64,000 nucleotides of DNA from Betaproteobacteria bacterium (GCA_903970165.1 CAJCHZ010000048.1:1-64000), one strand, 5' to 3'. Shown: positions 49,993-58,900, numbered from the stretch's first letter. Program-made: numbers and translations. The notes: generated by a model from the sequence alone, not told the origin.

Positions 49993-51372
49993 GTGGCGAG
50001 AACACGAACAACCAAGAAATTGGCGCAGCGGATCGACCTCAACTATTTCAAGAGGACGACCGCGCTGAAGCGCGCGAAGTTTTTCTTGAGCGTGGGGGTG
50101 CCGGCGCTGGCGCTGGTGTGGATTGGCTGGCATGGACTTGCGAAGGATCCGCGCGTTTATTCGAGCGGGCGAATGAGCGAGGCGCATGCCGTGCTCGAGG
50201 CGGAATGCGCGGCGTGCCATGTGCAAACGGCTGGAGCTTTTTCCGCGGCGGCCAGCGAGACGGCTTGTTTAAGCTGCCATGATGGGCCGATGCACCATGC
50301 GTCGAGCAAAAGTTCACCCGCTTGCGCAACATGCCACCAGGAGCATCGTGGACGCGTGAATATGATTGCGGCGCGAAACCAGAGTTGCTCGGAATGCCAT
50401 GGAGATTTGCGGGCGAGTGGCGGCGCTGGGCGGTTCGAGAAACACATTTACAGCCTCCAAGAAGGGCATCCGGAATTTGCTGCCGTGCGCGCAGGCGTGA
50501 GCGATCCGGGTGCGATCAAGATGAATCATGCGATTCATTTGAAGATGATTCGGCGGGGACCTAACGGGCCAAACGTTCAGCTGGAATGCGGCAATTGCCA
50601 TCGCCCAGCGGGCGTGGATGCGGATGTGACGTACGGGGATGCGAAATATCGCGCGGCGGCGGTCAGCTACAAAGAGAGCGACGAGCTGCTGGAGGAGGAC
50701 ACGCAAACTCTGCGGCCGCCAAATGCTTCCAGCGGACGTGAATTGATGACGCCGGTAAAATTTGCGAACGCTTGCGCGGGATGCCACCTGCTGACGTTTG
50801 ACGAGCGCTTCGACGAGGGAGTGCCGCATGACAAGCCCGAGGTGGTGCACGCGTTTCTAGTTAAGAAATTCAGCGAGTACATTGCGGCGCATCCGGGTGA
50901 GTTGCAGGAGGCGCGTGAGCCGGAACGGGATTTGACTGGGAAGCCTTTGCAGCCTGTTGCGCGGGTGTATAGGCGAGATGAGTGGGTTTCGGCGCGGATT
51001 CGTGATGCGGAAGAACTTTTGTGGCGCAAAACTTGTAAGCAGTGTCATGCGATGGCCAGCGCAGCTGGACAAAATAATTTGCCTGTCGTGGCGCCGGCGC
51101 GAACGACAATAAAATGGATGCCCCATGCAAAGTTTGATCATGACGGGCATCGCGGATTTTCTTGCGTGAGTTGCCACGAGAAGGCGCTGAACAGCACGCA
51201 GGCCAGCGATGTGCTTTTGCCGGGGATTGCCAGTTGCAAAGGATGTCATGCGCCTGGGCCGGACCATGCGGAGTCCAGATGCTTTGAGTGTCATACCTAT
51301 CATGATTGGGCGAAGAGGAAGGAAGTGAGGCCGACATTTACTCTGCCGGCTCTGCGCACGGGTGGGCAGTAA
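49993..51372 (+). CDS. Membrane-anchored ten-haem c-type cytochrome
   Basis: 459 residues with ten CxxCH motifs: CAACH, CLSCH, CATCH, CSECH, CGNCH, CAGCH, CKQCH, CVSCH, CKGCH and CFECH. An N-terminal uncleaved helix (~32-50) anchors it, with the haem domain in the periplasm. Several isolated His (MNHAIH, HAKFDHDGH) are likely distal ligands of bis-His haems, as in the cytochrome c3/NrfH-like superfamily. It is the last gene of the NuoEF-like module, and probably accepts electrons from the membrane protein upstream. Start GTG 49993. A hairpin terminator follows. Confidence 0.88.
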   Translation: MARTRTTKKLAQRIDLNYFKRTTALKRAKFFLSVGVPALALVWIGWHGLAKDPRVYSSGRMSEAHAVLEAECAACHVQTAGAFSAAASETACLSCHDGPMHHASSKSSPACATCHQEHRGRVNMIAARNQSCSECHGDLRASGGAGRFEKHIYSLQEGHPEFAAVRAGVSDPGAIKMNHAIHLKMIRRGPNGPNVQLECGNCHRPAGVDADVTYGDAKYRAAAVSYKESDELLEEDTQTLRPPNASSGRELMTPVKFANACAGCHLLTFDERFDEGVPHDKPEVVHAFLVKKFSEYIAAHPGELQEAREPERDLTGKPLQPVARVYRRDEWVSARIRDAEELLWRKTCKQCHAMASAAGQNNLPVVAPARTTIKWMPHAKFDHDGHRGFSCVSCHEKALNSTQASDVLLPGIASCKGCHAPGPDHAESRCFECHTYHDWAKRKEVRPTFTLPALRTGGQ

Positions 51373-51375
51373 GAA

Positions 51376-51400
51376 GGGACGCGATACATCGCGCCCCTTT
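51376..51400 (+). terminator. Hairpin terminator after the ten-haem cytochrome gene
   Basis: GGGACGCGAT / ATCGCGCCCC stem with a two-base turn and one mismatch, followed by TTT. It begins four bases past the stop codon. It may be one of the genome's dispersed hairpin elements. Confidence 0.6.
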
Positions 51401-51506
51401 GCGATAAAGCCAGCGCTGATGCAGGAATCGAAGTGGGCACGATGGTTCGTGCTCCTGCAAAGCTCCCTGTCGGAAGATGTCCTAGTCGATTATTCTAGAA
51501 TGCATT

Positions 51507-53777
51507 GTGGCATCCAACGCCAAATCTCCTGGCTCTGCAGCCGAAACTGTTGCGGCGACGCTTGGCCCTCTTATGCCTGGTTCGCCTGCCTTGCAGCAAG
51601 CTCCCGCTCCCGAGCATGAAGGCGCTGGGCCCAAATTTTGGCGCATTCTGACGCGATTCGATTCCGGAAAATTACAGCCTTATATGGCTCTGCGGAATGC
51701 GGCGGGCTTAGCGTTGCCGTTGATCGCTGGGTATGCGCTGGGGATGCCGCGCGGCGGGTTAGCAGTGGCCATCGGTGCGCTGAACGTCTCCTACTCGGAC
51801 GGAAGCGATCCTTACGCGGAGCGGGCAAAACGTATGCTGCGCGCGGGGGCGTTGTGCGCGCTGGCGGTGTTTGCGGGAGCAATGTCGGGGCGGAATCATC
51901 TTGTTGCAGCGGTGATTGCGTGCGCGTGGTCGTTTTTGGCGGGGATGGTGGTTTCGATCAGCACGACAGCCGGAGATTTAGGAGTGATCAGCACCGTGTC
52001 GTTGCTGGTGTATGCGGCGCAGCCGTTGACAGCAAGGCAGGCGGCGTATTCCGGATTGCTGGCGCTGGCAGGCGGGCTGCTACAAACGGGCTTGTCGATT
52101 GCGATGTGGCCGGTGCGGCGTTATGAGCCGGAACGGCGTGCGCTGGCGGCTTTTTATTCGGAATTGGCGCGAAGCACGGAGGTGCCTGCGCAAACGGCGA
52201 CATCTTTGCCGGTGGCGCTCAGCAACGTGGCGGCGGAAACGGCACTTTCCAGTCTTGGGCGAGATACAAACGTGGAAGGATTGAGGTATCGCTCTTTGTT
52301 GAGCCAGGCGGAGCGCTTACAACTGGGCTTGCTGACGCTTTCGCGCTTGCGTGTGCGGCTGGAACGGGAGAGCCCGGCCCATCCCTGCGTGGAAATACTG
52401 CGGCGCTATTTTCTCGAGGCGGGGAAAATGCTCCAGTCGATTGCCGATTCTTTGCTGATTGGAAAGCCCGTTGAAGCGGCGGGCCCGGCGTTGACGGAGC
52501 TCGAAACAACTACTAAGAAATTTAGCGATGCCGGCGCGGTCCTGCCAGTTTCGTTTCTCTCCGCGGTGGTGCGCGAGGCTCGGTATCAGATGGCCGCATT
52601 GAACGGGCAGCTTCGCTCGGCTACGAGGCTGGCGAACTATGCCACGCCATTGGGAGAGCGCGAATTCGCGAGGCTGGAAGCGGTGCAGCCGTGGTGGCTA
52701 AAATTTCAGGGCGGGCTGGCGACGCTTCGTGCCAATTTGAATTTACACTCCTCGGCATTTCGGCATGCGGTGCGGCTGGCGATTTGCGTGGCCATCGGCG
52801 ATCTGCTTGGACGCGGGTTTGATTGGCAGCGTTCGTACTGGCTGCCAATGACGGTTGTGATCGTGCTGAAGCCGGACTTTACGTCCACGTTTACGCGTGG
52901 CGTGTTGCGAATTGCAGGAACGGTTGCCGGGCTTTTTCTGGCGACGGGACTCTTGCGTTTTTTGCCGCATACACCGGAATTCCTGATCGCACAAATCGTA
53001 GTGTTCACGTTTCTATTGCGCTGGGTGGGAACCGCGAACTACGGAATCTTTGCGGTTGCGGTGAGCGCGCTCATCGTGCAGTTGGTGACAATTCTGGGAA
53101 TCGCGCCGGGTGTAGTGATTTGGGCGCGCGGAATCAATACCGTGGCGGGTGGGTGCGTGGCGCTCGTGGCCTATTGGCTCTGGCCGACGTGGGAACGCGC
53201 TGGCGTTTCCGAGCAGATTGCGGCAGTGCTCGATGCGTATCGCGAGTATTTTGATGTGCTGACACAGGCGTATGTGACTTCCGGGGATAAAGGCGGAGTG
53301 AACGTTATCCTGCGAGAGTCGCCGGACCTTGATGCAAAACGGCTAGCTACGCGAAGAGCGCGTTCAAATTTGGAAGCGTCGGTTGACCGGGTAACCGCGG
53401 AACCTGGAACGACCGCGGAACAGATGAACCGATTGAACGCGATGTTGGCAAGTTCGCAGCGATTCTTGAATGCGGTGATGGCCCTGGAAGCGGGCTGGCT
53501 GCACCTGCCGCCTGTCCGGCCGCGTCCGCAGTTTGCCCTGTTTAAGGCGGACGTGGAAAAAACGTTAAATCTCCTCGCGAAAATGCTGCGGGGAACGCGG
53601 GTTCGGGCTCATGAGTTTCCAAAGTTGCGCGAAGGCCAGGAGCGGCTCGCGCAGGCGGGAGACGCGAAGGCGGAACAATACGCGCTGGTCAATGTGGAGA
53701 CAGACCGCATCACAAACAGCTTGAATACGCTCGGGGAACAAGTGACAGAATGGGCTCGGGCGCAAAAGCTTTCATGA
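51507..53777 (+). CDS. FUSC family (fusaric-acid-resistance / YccS-like) membrane transporter
   Basis: A 756-residue inner-membrane protein with two blocks of about five to six helices (~55-200 and ~410-560) joined by a long soluble helical region and followed by a cytoplasmic helical tail. This duplication is typical of FUSC/YccS proteins, thought to export aromatic acids or other small molecules. RRYEPERRALAAFYSEL after block 1 and WLPMTVVIVLKPDF in block 2 are family-like. Start GTG 51507. A small exported protein gene follows 10 bases after its stop, so they probably form an operon. Substrate unknown. Confidence 0.85.
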   Translation: MASNAKSPGSAAETVAATLGPLMPGSPALQQAPAPEHEGAGPKFWRILTRFDSGKLQPYMALRNAAGLALPLIAGYALGMPRGGLAVAIGALNVSYSDGSDPYAERAKRMLRAGALCALAVFAGAMSGRNHLVAAVIACAWSFLAGMVVSISTTAGDLGVISTVSLLVYAAQPLTARQAAYSGLLALAGGLLQTGLSIAMWPVRRYEPERRALAAFYSELARSTEVPAQTATSLPVALSNVAAETALSSLGRDTNVEGLRYRSLLSQAERLQLGLLTLSRLRVRLERESPAHPCVEILRRYFLEAGKMLQSIADSLLIGKPVEAAGPALTELETTTKKFSDAGAVLPVSFLSAVVREARYQMAALNGQLRSATRLANYATPLGEREFARLEAVQPWWLKFQGGLATLRANLNLHSSAFRHAVRLAICVAIGDLLGRGFDWQRSYWLPMTVVIVLKPDFTSTFTRGVLRIAGTVAGLFLATGLLRFLPHTPEFLIAQIVVFTFLLRWVGTANYGIFAVAVSALIVQLVTILGIAPGVVIWARGINTVAGGCVALVAYWLWPTWERAGVSEQIAAVLDAYREYFDVLTQAYVTSGDKGGVNVILRESPDLDAKRLATRRARSNLEASVDRVTAEPGTTAEQMNRLNAMLASSQRFLNAVMALEAGWLHLPPVRPRPQFALFKADVEKTLNLLAKMLRGTRVRAHEFPKLREGQERLAQAGDAKAEQYALVNVETDRITNSLNTLGEQVTEWARAQKLS

Positions 53778-53787
53778 GGGAGGGGCC

Positions 53788-54174
53788 ATGGGAGAGGCAA
53801 GGCGCAGGTTTTTGATGACAATAGCCGCAGCAGCGATAAGTTGCTTTGTTACGATGAGCGGGTCGGCCCAGGAGCCAAAAAAGAAGGATTCGCCCGCCCC
53901 TGACCCACCGCAACCGGCGGAGACGCTGAATCCAGCGGAAGCAGCCGCGGCCGCGGCGGCGGCAAAACGAGGTTCGCAGATCTCTAGGGTAGCTTTGCTC
54001 CAGAACGAGAAAGAGTTTCGCGCGGGGGTGAACCGTCTGCATCAATTGGTGAGTGAGTTGAAGGAAGATCTTGACAAGACGATGACAGCGGATGTGTTTT
54101 CTCTGCAGATCTATAAAAGGACCCAAGAAATTGAGAGGCTGGCTAAGCAATTAAAAGGGAAGGCGCGAGGATAG
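53788..54174 (+). CDS. Small exported Ala-rich helical protein
   Basis: 128 residues; a signal peptide with twin Arg-like RRR then a hydrophobic stretch ends at SAQ (~28). A Pro/Lys linker precedes an Ala-rich run (EAAAAAAAAK), and a helical domain (KEFRAGVNRLHQLVSELKEDLDK) lies at the C-terminus. ATG has a GGAGGGG ribosome-binding site. It is adjacent to the FUSC gene. No family recognised; a periplasmic accessory or scaffold is possible. Confidence 0.6.
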   Translation: MGEARRRFLMTIAAAAISCFVTMSGSAQEPKKKDSPAPDPPQPAETLNPAEAAAAAAAAKRGSQISRVALLQNEKEFRAGVNRLHQLVSELKEDLDKTMTADVFSLQIYKRTQEIERLAKQLKGKARG

Positions 54175-54293
54175 CAGCGCGAACACCTTGCAGACGATTG
54201 GCGCGGCGATTCAAGAGGAACGAAAGAACCGGCAAGGATGCCTTCCCTACGAAAGAGTTGCCAGGATTTGCGATTGAGGTTGGATTGAACCTA

Positions 54294-54872
54294 ATGGGTG
54301 GATTGAGGATTCGCATTCGAAAAGCTGCGAGAGAGGACGTCCCTGGGTTACGCACGTTGATTGAGGCGTCCGTGCGGGAGTTGCAGGCTCAGGATTATAC
54401 GGTTGCGCAGATGGAAGGCGCGCTGGAGACGGTGTTCGGGGTGGATAGCCAACTGGTCGAAGATGGGACTTATTTTGTTGCGGAAGTAAGAACGCTGTCA
54501 GCAGATGAAGGCGAGAAGAAAGCGGAATGGATGATTGCCGGTTGCGGAGGATGGAGCAAGCGCAAGACACTTTATGGCGGGGACGGTTGGACCGGACGCG
54601 AGGACACGTTGCTTGATCCGCATCGGGACGCGGCTAAGATTCGGGCGTTCTTTGTTCATCCGACTTGGGCGCGGCAAGGAATTGGAAGCAGGATTTTGGA
54701 GGCTTGCGAAATGGCAGCGAGCGCCGCGGGTTTTGAGCGATATGAAATGGGCGCGACGCTGACGGGAGTGAAGCTGTTTGGCGTGAAGGGTTATGTTGCG
54801 ATCGAGAAAATCGAGGTTCCGCTGAAGATTGGGTTATCTCTTCCTGTGATTCGCATGGAAAAACGGCCGTAA
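54294..54872 (+). CDS. GNAT-family N-acetyltransferase
   Basis: 192 residues from ATG 54294 (MGGLRIRIRKAAREDVPGL), the natural start of a GNAT fold; the frame is open upstream to 54198. Acetyl-CoA loop: VHPTWARQGIGSRILEACE (R/QGxGxR/G motif), preceded by the RAFFV strand; TYFVAEV and AGCGGWS are earlier strands. The substrate is unknown. It is convergent with the phosphofructokinase gene; a G+C-rich hairpin lies between. Confidence 0.82.
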   Translation: MGGLRIRIRKAAREDVPGLRTLIEASVRELQAQDYTVAQMEGALETVFGVDSQLVEDGTYFVAEVRTLSADEGEKKAEWMIAGCGGWSKRKTLYGGDGWTGREDTLLDPHRDAAKIRAFFVHPTWARQGIGSRILEACEMAASAAGFERYEMGATLTGVKLFGVKGYVAIEKIEVPLKIGLSLPVIRMEKRP

Positions 54873-54927
54873 AAGTACTTGGCCGTAAGAGTAGTCGCAG
54901 CGGTAGTTCGATCAAGTTGGCGCGTCC

Positions 54928-54944
54928 GGCCCGGAGGGCGGGCC
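54928..54944. terminator. G+C-rich hairpin between convergent genes
   Basis: GGCCCG-GAGGG-CGGGCC, between the GNAT and phosphofructokinase stops. No T-tract on either side, so it may be a Rho-aided stop or a dispersed repeat. Confidence 0.4.
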
Positions 54945-54977
54945 CTGCAACAACTCATGAGATGCTGAACGTGCTGA

Positions 54978-56177
54978 TTAGCTTCCCATTAGGAAAAGCG
55001 GCTTGTTTTCAAAGCTGGCGAAATGGGGACGGAGGCGTTCGGTATTGTAGTGGTCTTTGATGTTCACAACTTTCTTCGTTGACGTAATCGTCTCGATGGG
55101 AATGTTGCCGTAACTCCCGTTATGGAGAACAACCAGGCGGCCGTGCTCGCCTTTCAAAAGCAATTCGAAGGCGATGTTTCCATAAGCCATCGGGACGATG
55201 GAGTCCACCACATCGGGATCGCCACAGCGGGCGAGATAGCCGAGCTTCTGGTTCACCACTTCGATTGTTTTGCCATTATTGAATTTCGCTGAGAGAGCTT
55301 TCACCCGGTCAGAAACCAAATCGCCGATGCCTCCAAGTTTTCTGTGGCCGTAAGCGTCGGCCGATTCGCCTTCGAAAACCATGTCGTGGCCTTCGAACGT
55401 AGCGCCTTCGGAAACGAGGACCGTCGAATAACGGCTGGGGTTTTTGTTGCGGTCGTGGACGAGGAGCTCGGTCAGGCGCTCGATGTTGAATTGGTACTCG
55501 GGGATGACGCAGCGGTTTGCGGCGCCGGCCATGGTCGGAAGCATGGCGGTGTAGCCCGCGTAGCGGCCAAAAACTTCCAGGACCATGAAGCGTTCGTGAG
55601 AGCCGGCGGAGGTGCGCAAGCTATTGACGAGCTGGAGAGTCCGGGTGACACAGGTGCTGAAGCCAATACAGTAATCGGTGCCTGGGACGTCGTTGTCCAT
55701 GGTCTTGGGTATGGCAATGACTTTGAAGCCTTCCTTGTGGAGGCGAACGCCGTAGCTGAGTGTGTCATCACCGCCGATGGGGATAAGCGTGTCAATGCCG
55801 AGCCAGGCGAGATTTTTCAGCACTTCTGGCGTGAGGTCATTCTTATCAGCGCTGAAACTGTCCTTGAGATGCGCGGGGACGTTGGATTTGCTGACGCGCC
55901 CGGGATTGGTGCGCGAGGAGTGCAGAAAAGTGCCGCCGGTGCGCGCGGCGCGGTCCACGATTTCCTGGGTGAGGACGAGGAAATTGTCGGAGTTGTCGTA
56001 GTCCTTTTCGCGGGCCATTTCGACAAGGCCGGCCCAGCCGCGGCGAAAGCCGATAACCTGGTAGCCTTCGTGAAGCGCGCGGATGGTGACTCCGCGGATA
56101 GCAGGATTCAAACCGGGGACGTCGCCACCTCCCGTGAGGATTCCAACGACGCCTTTCTTGGTGTTGATGTTTGCCAT
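54978..56177 (-). CDS. pfp: 6-phosphofructokinase, pyrophosphate-dependent type by signature
   Basis: Phosphorylates fructose 6-phosphate in glycolysis, cytoplasmic. 399 residues from ATG 56177. GGGDVPGLN (16-24) is the phosphoryl-donor loop. At the two donor-deciding positions it has Asp138 in GGDDT and Lys158 in PKTMDND, as in PPi-dependent enzymes; ATP enzymes such as E. coli PfkA have Gly at both (GGDGS, PGTIDND). The catalytic Asp161/Asp163 pair and the MGR-like substrate region (VFGRYAGYTA, PE) are present. Some members with these residues still use ATP, so biochemistry would decide. Start with 16 extra residues at 56225 is less likely. Confidence 0.88.
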   Translation of the reverse strand: MANINTKKGVVGILTGGGDVPGLNPAIRGVTIRALHEGYQVIGFRRGWAGLVEMAREKDYDNSDNFLVLTQEIVDRAARTGGTFLHSSRTNPGRVSKSNVPAHLKDSFSADKNDLTPEVLKNLAWLGIDTLIPIGGDDTLSYGVRLHKEGFKVIAIPKTMDNDVPGTDYCIGFSTCVTRTLQLVNSLRTSAGSHERFMVLEVFGRYAGYTAMLPTMAGAANRCVIPEYQFNIERLTELLVHDRNKNPSRYSTVLVSEGATFEGHDMVFEGESADAYGHRKLGGIGDLVSDRVKALSAKFNNGKTIEVVNQKLGYLARCGDPDVVDSIVPMAYGNIAFELLLKGEHGRLVVLHNGSYGNIPIETITSTKKVVNIKDHYNTERLRPHFASFENKPLFLMGS

Positions 56178-56266
56178 GATCCAGCATTGCCCTTTCCGAG
56201 GAATAGCGAACCAACAATTATCCACACGCAGCCGATATTTAGGAAGGGCGGATCGAAATATAAGAG

Positions 56267-56480
56267 TCAGGCCACGCCAGTCTGATCGTGATGAAGAACG
56301 AGCAGTTGATGGGAGTGTATTGCAAGGCTCGCGTAGGTCCGGCCAGAGTCATCGCAGAATTCGACGTCGAAAACTCCGGGCTGCGGGTTTTCGACAATTG
56401 TCCAACTTGAACACGGCCGAGCCGCTCTCCTGGAAGATCCCTCTATTAGGCCCTACAAAATCAAACAGCTTAGGGTCCAT
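56267..56480 (-). pseudogene. DUF4926 relic, frameshifted
   Basis: In this gap of about 335 bases the minus strand encodes, up to a stop at 56267, the segment IVENPQPGVFDVEFCDDSG then RTYASLAIHSHQLLVLHHD, which is the recognisable core and end of a DUF4926 protein. The part before it is in another frame: an ATG at 56480 gives MDPKLFDFVGPNRGIFQESG, and a TAG interrupts the core frame just upstream (56456-56458 region). I infer a decayed copy or a shifted frame; sequencing error is the alternative. A 39-codon plus-strand frame here (56292) looks like a shadow. Confidence 0.5.
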
Positions 56481-56512
56481 TCGACTTTCAATCTTTACTC
56501 CACGCTACAGCC

Positions 56513-57094
56513 TCACAATTCGATTCTCGTACCTAAGGCCGCAAGAAGTTTGGCCAGATAGGCGCCTAGAGCGGGCCAGCCGGGAGCGGTAATCAGGTTG
56601 CCATCTACCAGTGCGTCGGTCATGGGAATGCTGACGTAGGTGCCCCCGCCCAAGGTGACTTCAGGGCCCGTGGCGGGATACGCGTTGCACTTCTTGCCTT
56701 TGAGTACTCCTGCGGCGGCAAGAACCTGCGGCCCATGGCAGATTGCCGCGAGAGGCTTGTTGGTCTTGGCGAAGTGGTGGACGATCTCGATCACACGGGG
56801 ATTCAATCGAAGGTACTCTGGCGCGCGCCCGCCAGGAATCATAAGCGCATCATAAGCTTCCGGTTTGATGTCGTCGAAGGTAGCGTTAAGCTGAAAATTG
56901 TGGCCGCGCTTTTCGGTGTACGTCTGATCGCCTTCGAAGTCGTGAACCGAAGTGGGAATAAATTCGCCAGCCTTTTTTCCTGGGCAAACCACGTGAATGG
57001 TGTGACCAGCCATTTGCAGCGCGTGAAAAGGGATCATCACTTCCAGAACTTCGGCGTAGTCGCCCGCGATCATAAGAATGGATTTACTGGACAT
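56513..57094 (-). CDS. DJ-1/PfpI family protein
   Basis: A 193-residue class I glutamine amidotransferase-like protein from ATG 57094, which has a GGAGG ribosome-binding site. The nucleophile-elbow motif AAICHGPQ places Cys119 with His120 next to it, and the conserved Glu is in the N-terminal loop (~15-18). DALMIPGGRAPEYLRL is the second family block. PfpI/YhbO-like members act as proteases, glyoxalases or deglycases; the exact activity is not decided. The frame continues upstream to 57313, but those residues have low-quality, Leu/Pro-rich sequence and are not expected. Confidence 0.85.
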   Translation of the reverse strand: MSSKSILMIAGDYAEVLEVMIPFHALQMAGHTIHVVCPGKKAGEFIPTSVHDFEGDQTYTEKRGHNFQLNATFDDIKPEAYDALMIPGGRAPEYLRLNPRVIEIVHHFAKTNKPLAAICHGPQVLAAAGVLKGKKCNAYPATGPEVTLGGGTYVSIPMTDALVDGNLITAPGWPALGAYLAKLLAALGTRIEL

Positions 57095-57451
57095 GGAGCC
57101 TCCGCAGGGATTGTAGACGAAGTGGTGGACTGGCCCAAGCGGAGGAAAGAGGGAAACAGACGGAAGTCGGAAGAAGGGGTCGAGAAGCGTGAGAGAGGAA
57201 ACGGATGGTTCCGTAGGGAATCGTCTCAAATCGAGACAGATGGCTTTGAAACCCATGAACGCTGAGATAGAAGCGGCGAGCGCGGTGTCGTTGTCCAAGG
57301 CTGTTTGTCCCATGCAAACCGCTAAGTGCTTGAATCTGCGAAACCTACGGGAACTCTACTAGTAAATTGATGTTCTTCAGGTTCTGGCGCGCGAAATGCA
57401 TTCCCAAAACGGCATTTACTTCGCCGGATCCTTCGGCTTCAAGGAAAAACT
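57095..57451. other. Intergenic region between divergent genes, no gene seen
   Basis: 357 bases between the DJ-1/PfpI and TonB-domain starts. Frames through it on either strand lack family resemblance or a ribosome-binding site. Promoters for both neighbours must lie here, but I could not assign -35/-10 pairs. A short hairpin GCCG-GATCCTT-CGGC lies near 57423-57437, just before the TonB-domain start. Confidence 0.4.
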
Positions 57452-57802
57452 GTGAAAGAGGTTAAGCGAACACTCGCTGTTTGTCTGTTTGCTGTAATCG
57501 CCATGGTCGGGGGCGGGTATCTGCACGCGCATGCGCAATCGGCGGATGCCCCAGTGCCGAAGCGCAAGGCAAGAGTACTGGCAAAACCACAGTACCCGGA
57601 ACTGGCAAAGAAATTGAATCTGTCGGGAGTCGTGAAAATCGAAGTGACCATTGGAGCTGATGGCAAGGTGAAAAGAACACACATACTCGGTGGCCACCCC
57701 GTGCTTGCTGCGGAAGCCGAAAAGGCTGCCGCGCAGAGCGAGTTTGAGCCAGGGCCGAAAGAGACCACCGAGGTGATTGAGTTTAAGTTTGGCGCGGACT
57801 GA
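57452..57802 (+). CDS. Exported TonB C-terminal-domain protein
   Basis: 116 residues from GTG 57452 (AAGGA ribosome-binding site). A hydrophobic signal ends near AHAQ (~29); the rest is one TonB C-terminal domain: KPQYPELAKKLNLSGVVKIEVTIGADGKVK, GGHPVLAAEAEKAA, then FEPGP. It lacks the long Pro-rich periplasmic spacer and possibly a retained anchor, so it is probably not an ordinary energy transducer. Stand-alone small TonB-domain proteins are common in acidobacteria. A strong two-way terminator follows. Confidence 0.85.
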   Translation: MKEVKRTLAVCLFAVIAMVGGGYLHAHAQSADAPVPKRKARVLAKPQYPELAKKLNLSGVVKIEVTIGADGKVKRTHILGGHPVLAAEAEKAAAQSEFEPGPKETTEVIEFKFGAD

Positions 57803-57861
57803 GGCGGGGCCTTCAGGGCGAGTCTTCGTCGCGATCTCGGAAGCTTAGTGTTATCTCAAGG

Positions 57862-57907
57862 AAACGGGCGGCCGTGCTCGATTAGGACAGCCGCCCGTTT
57901 TGCTTTT
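57862..57907. terminator. Strong bidirectional terminator
   Basis: 11-bp perfect arms AAACGGGCGGC (57862-57872) and GCCGCCCGTTT (57890-57900), followed on the plus strand by TGCTTTT. It lies between convergent genes, and the A-run at its left gives a short U-tract for the minus strand. Confidence 0.85.
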
Positions 57908-57919
57908 GAAGTCCGGACG

Positions 57920-58738
57920 TTAGTGAGCCTGGGCCGATGAAACCACGACAGGCTGCACGGAATCCTGAATGGTGAGCATGTCGGTACGCACTTTGTCCCA
58001 TTCGAGCAGGTTCAGTCCGTAAGAAGAAAACAGCCGCCGGATGTGCACAGAGTCCCAGTTCAAAACTTTTTCAAGAATCGGAACAAGGACGCTCATGGCG
58101 TTATCGCTCAGCACGGTTCGCTTGGCGACGCGTGTGATGAACTTGGCTTCGGAGACAGCGATGGTGAGGCCGTCGTGTTGGTTGACGTGCATCATGACGG
58201 GGAGATCGGAGCTGCCGTCGCCCATGTAAATGATGTGGTCATGGCTGATGCTGAGTTCGGCGCGGCGCTCTTCAAGCACGGTGATTTTGCCCCATCCCGC
58301 GGAAGCGCGAATGATGGATTCGACTTCACCAGTTCCCTCGTTGTACCGGAACTTTGTGCCGTAAATATTTTGCGGTGGCACGATACCTTCGAGCGCGGAC
58401 TGGATAATCTCCTGGGGCGCGGCGGAGATCACGTTGAAATGGAACTTGTAGCCGTCCGCAAGATTTTCTAGAGCCCGCGCTAGAAGCGCAACGTTGTGCT
58501 TAAGGCGAATGCGCTTGCCGGTTTCGTGAAGGTGCTCGCGGCGAACGCGGCGGAATTCCGGGTCGTGAAGAATCAGATAGCTCAGTTCCGCTCCTTGTTG
58601 AACGAGGTTCATCTCCGCAAGGCCCTTGACCTTGTCGTAGAACCCATGAAACCCGATTAGCTCGGAAAGGATGACCCCTGAATCGTTGAAGCTGAGGGTC
58701 TGGTCAAAATCGCTTGCCAACAAATACTGCTTTACCAT
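57920..58738 (-). CDS. HAD-superfamily phosphatase, phosphoserine-phosphatase-like (HAD-IB)
   Basis: 272 residues. Motif I is [10 protein letters not shown] with nucleophile Asp10 and acid Asp12; motif II is in VISAAPQE (Ser); motif III Lys precedes; motif [16 protein letters not shown]. The helical cap lies between motifs I and II (~25-100), as in subclass IB. It would remove phosphate from a small metabolite such as phosphoserine or a sugar phosphate. AAGGAG ribosome-binding site. A long, structured leader precedes it. Both neighbours converge or follow on the same strand with gaps, so it is probably monocistronic. Confidence 0.8.
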   Translation of the reverse strand: MVKQYLLASDFDQTLSFNDSGVILSELIGFHGFYDKVKGLAEMNLVQQGAELSYLILHDPEFRRVRREHLHETGKRIRLKHNVALLARALENLADGYKFHFNVISAAPQEIIQSALEGIVPPQNIYGTKFRYNEGTGEVESIIRASAGWGKITVLEERRAELSISHDHIIYMGDGSSDLPVMMHVNQHDGLTIAVSEAKFITRVAKRTVLSDNAMSVLVPILEKVLNWDSVHIRRLFSSYGLNLLEWDKVRTDMLTIQDSVQPVVVSSAQAH

Positions 58739-58747
58739 GTTCTAGTA

Positions 58748-58900
58748 CTCCTTCTGCTTATGCCCGCTATCGGCGGGGTGGACTGCTCTCCGGCAGTCCC
58801 GGTACTACCTGCAACTACAACGATAGCTCTCTTCCCTTGGGTGCCCGCACGAATTATTTTGATGGGTGCTATGCGTTAAAGGCGTGAACGAATCATTATA
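58748..58900 (-). promoter_or_regulatory. Structured 5' leader of the HAD gene with TATAAT box
   Basis: On the minus strand a perfect TATAAT (58900-58895) lies about 157 bases before the ATG; no good -35 is evident. The leader would hold two stable hairpins, GGACTG/CAGTCC (58780-58799) and CCCGC/GCGGG (58763-58777), directly before the AAGGAG site (58748-58753). A GGTACTA core is at 58801 on the plus strand. This could be a cis-regulatory RNA, but no known riboswitch class fits. Confidence 0.4.

Noticed and set aside
58763..58800. Glycine-riboswitch-like GGAGAG in the HAD leader.
   Set aside because: The matching CTCTC half and the rest of the conserved core are absent.
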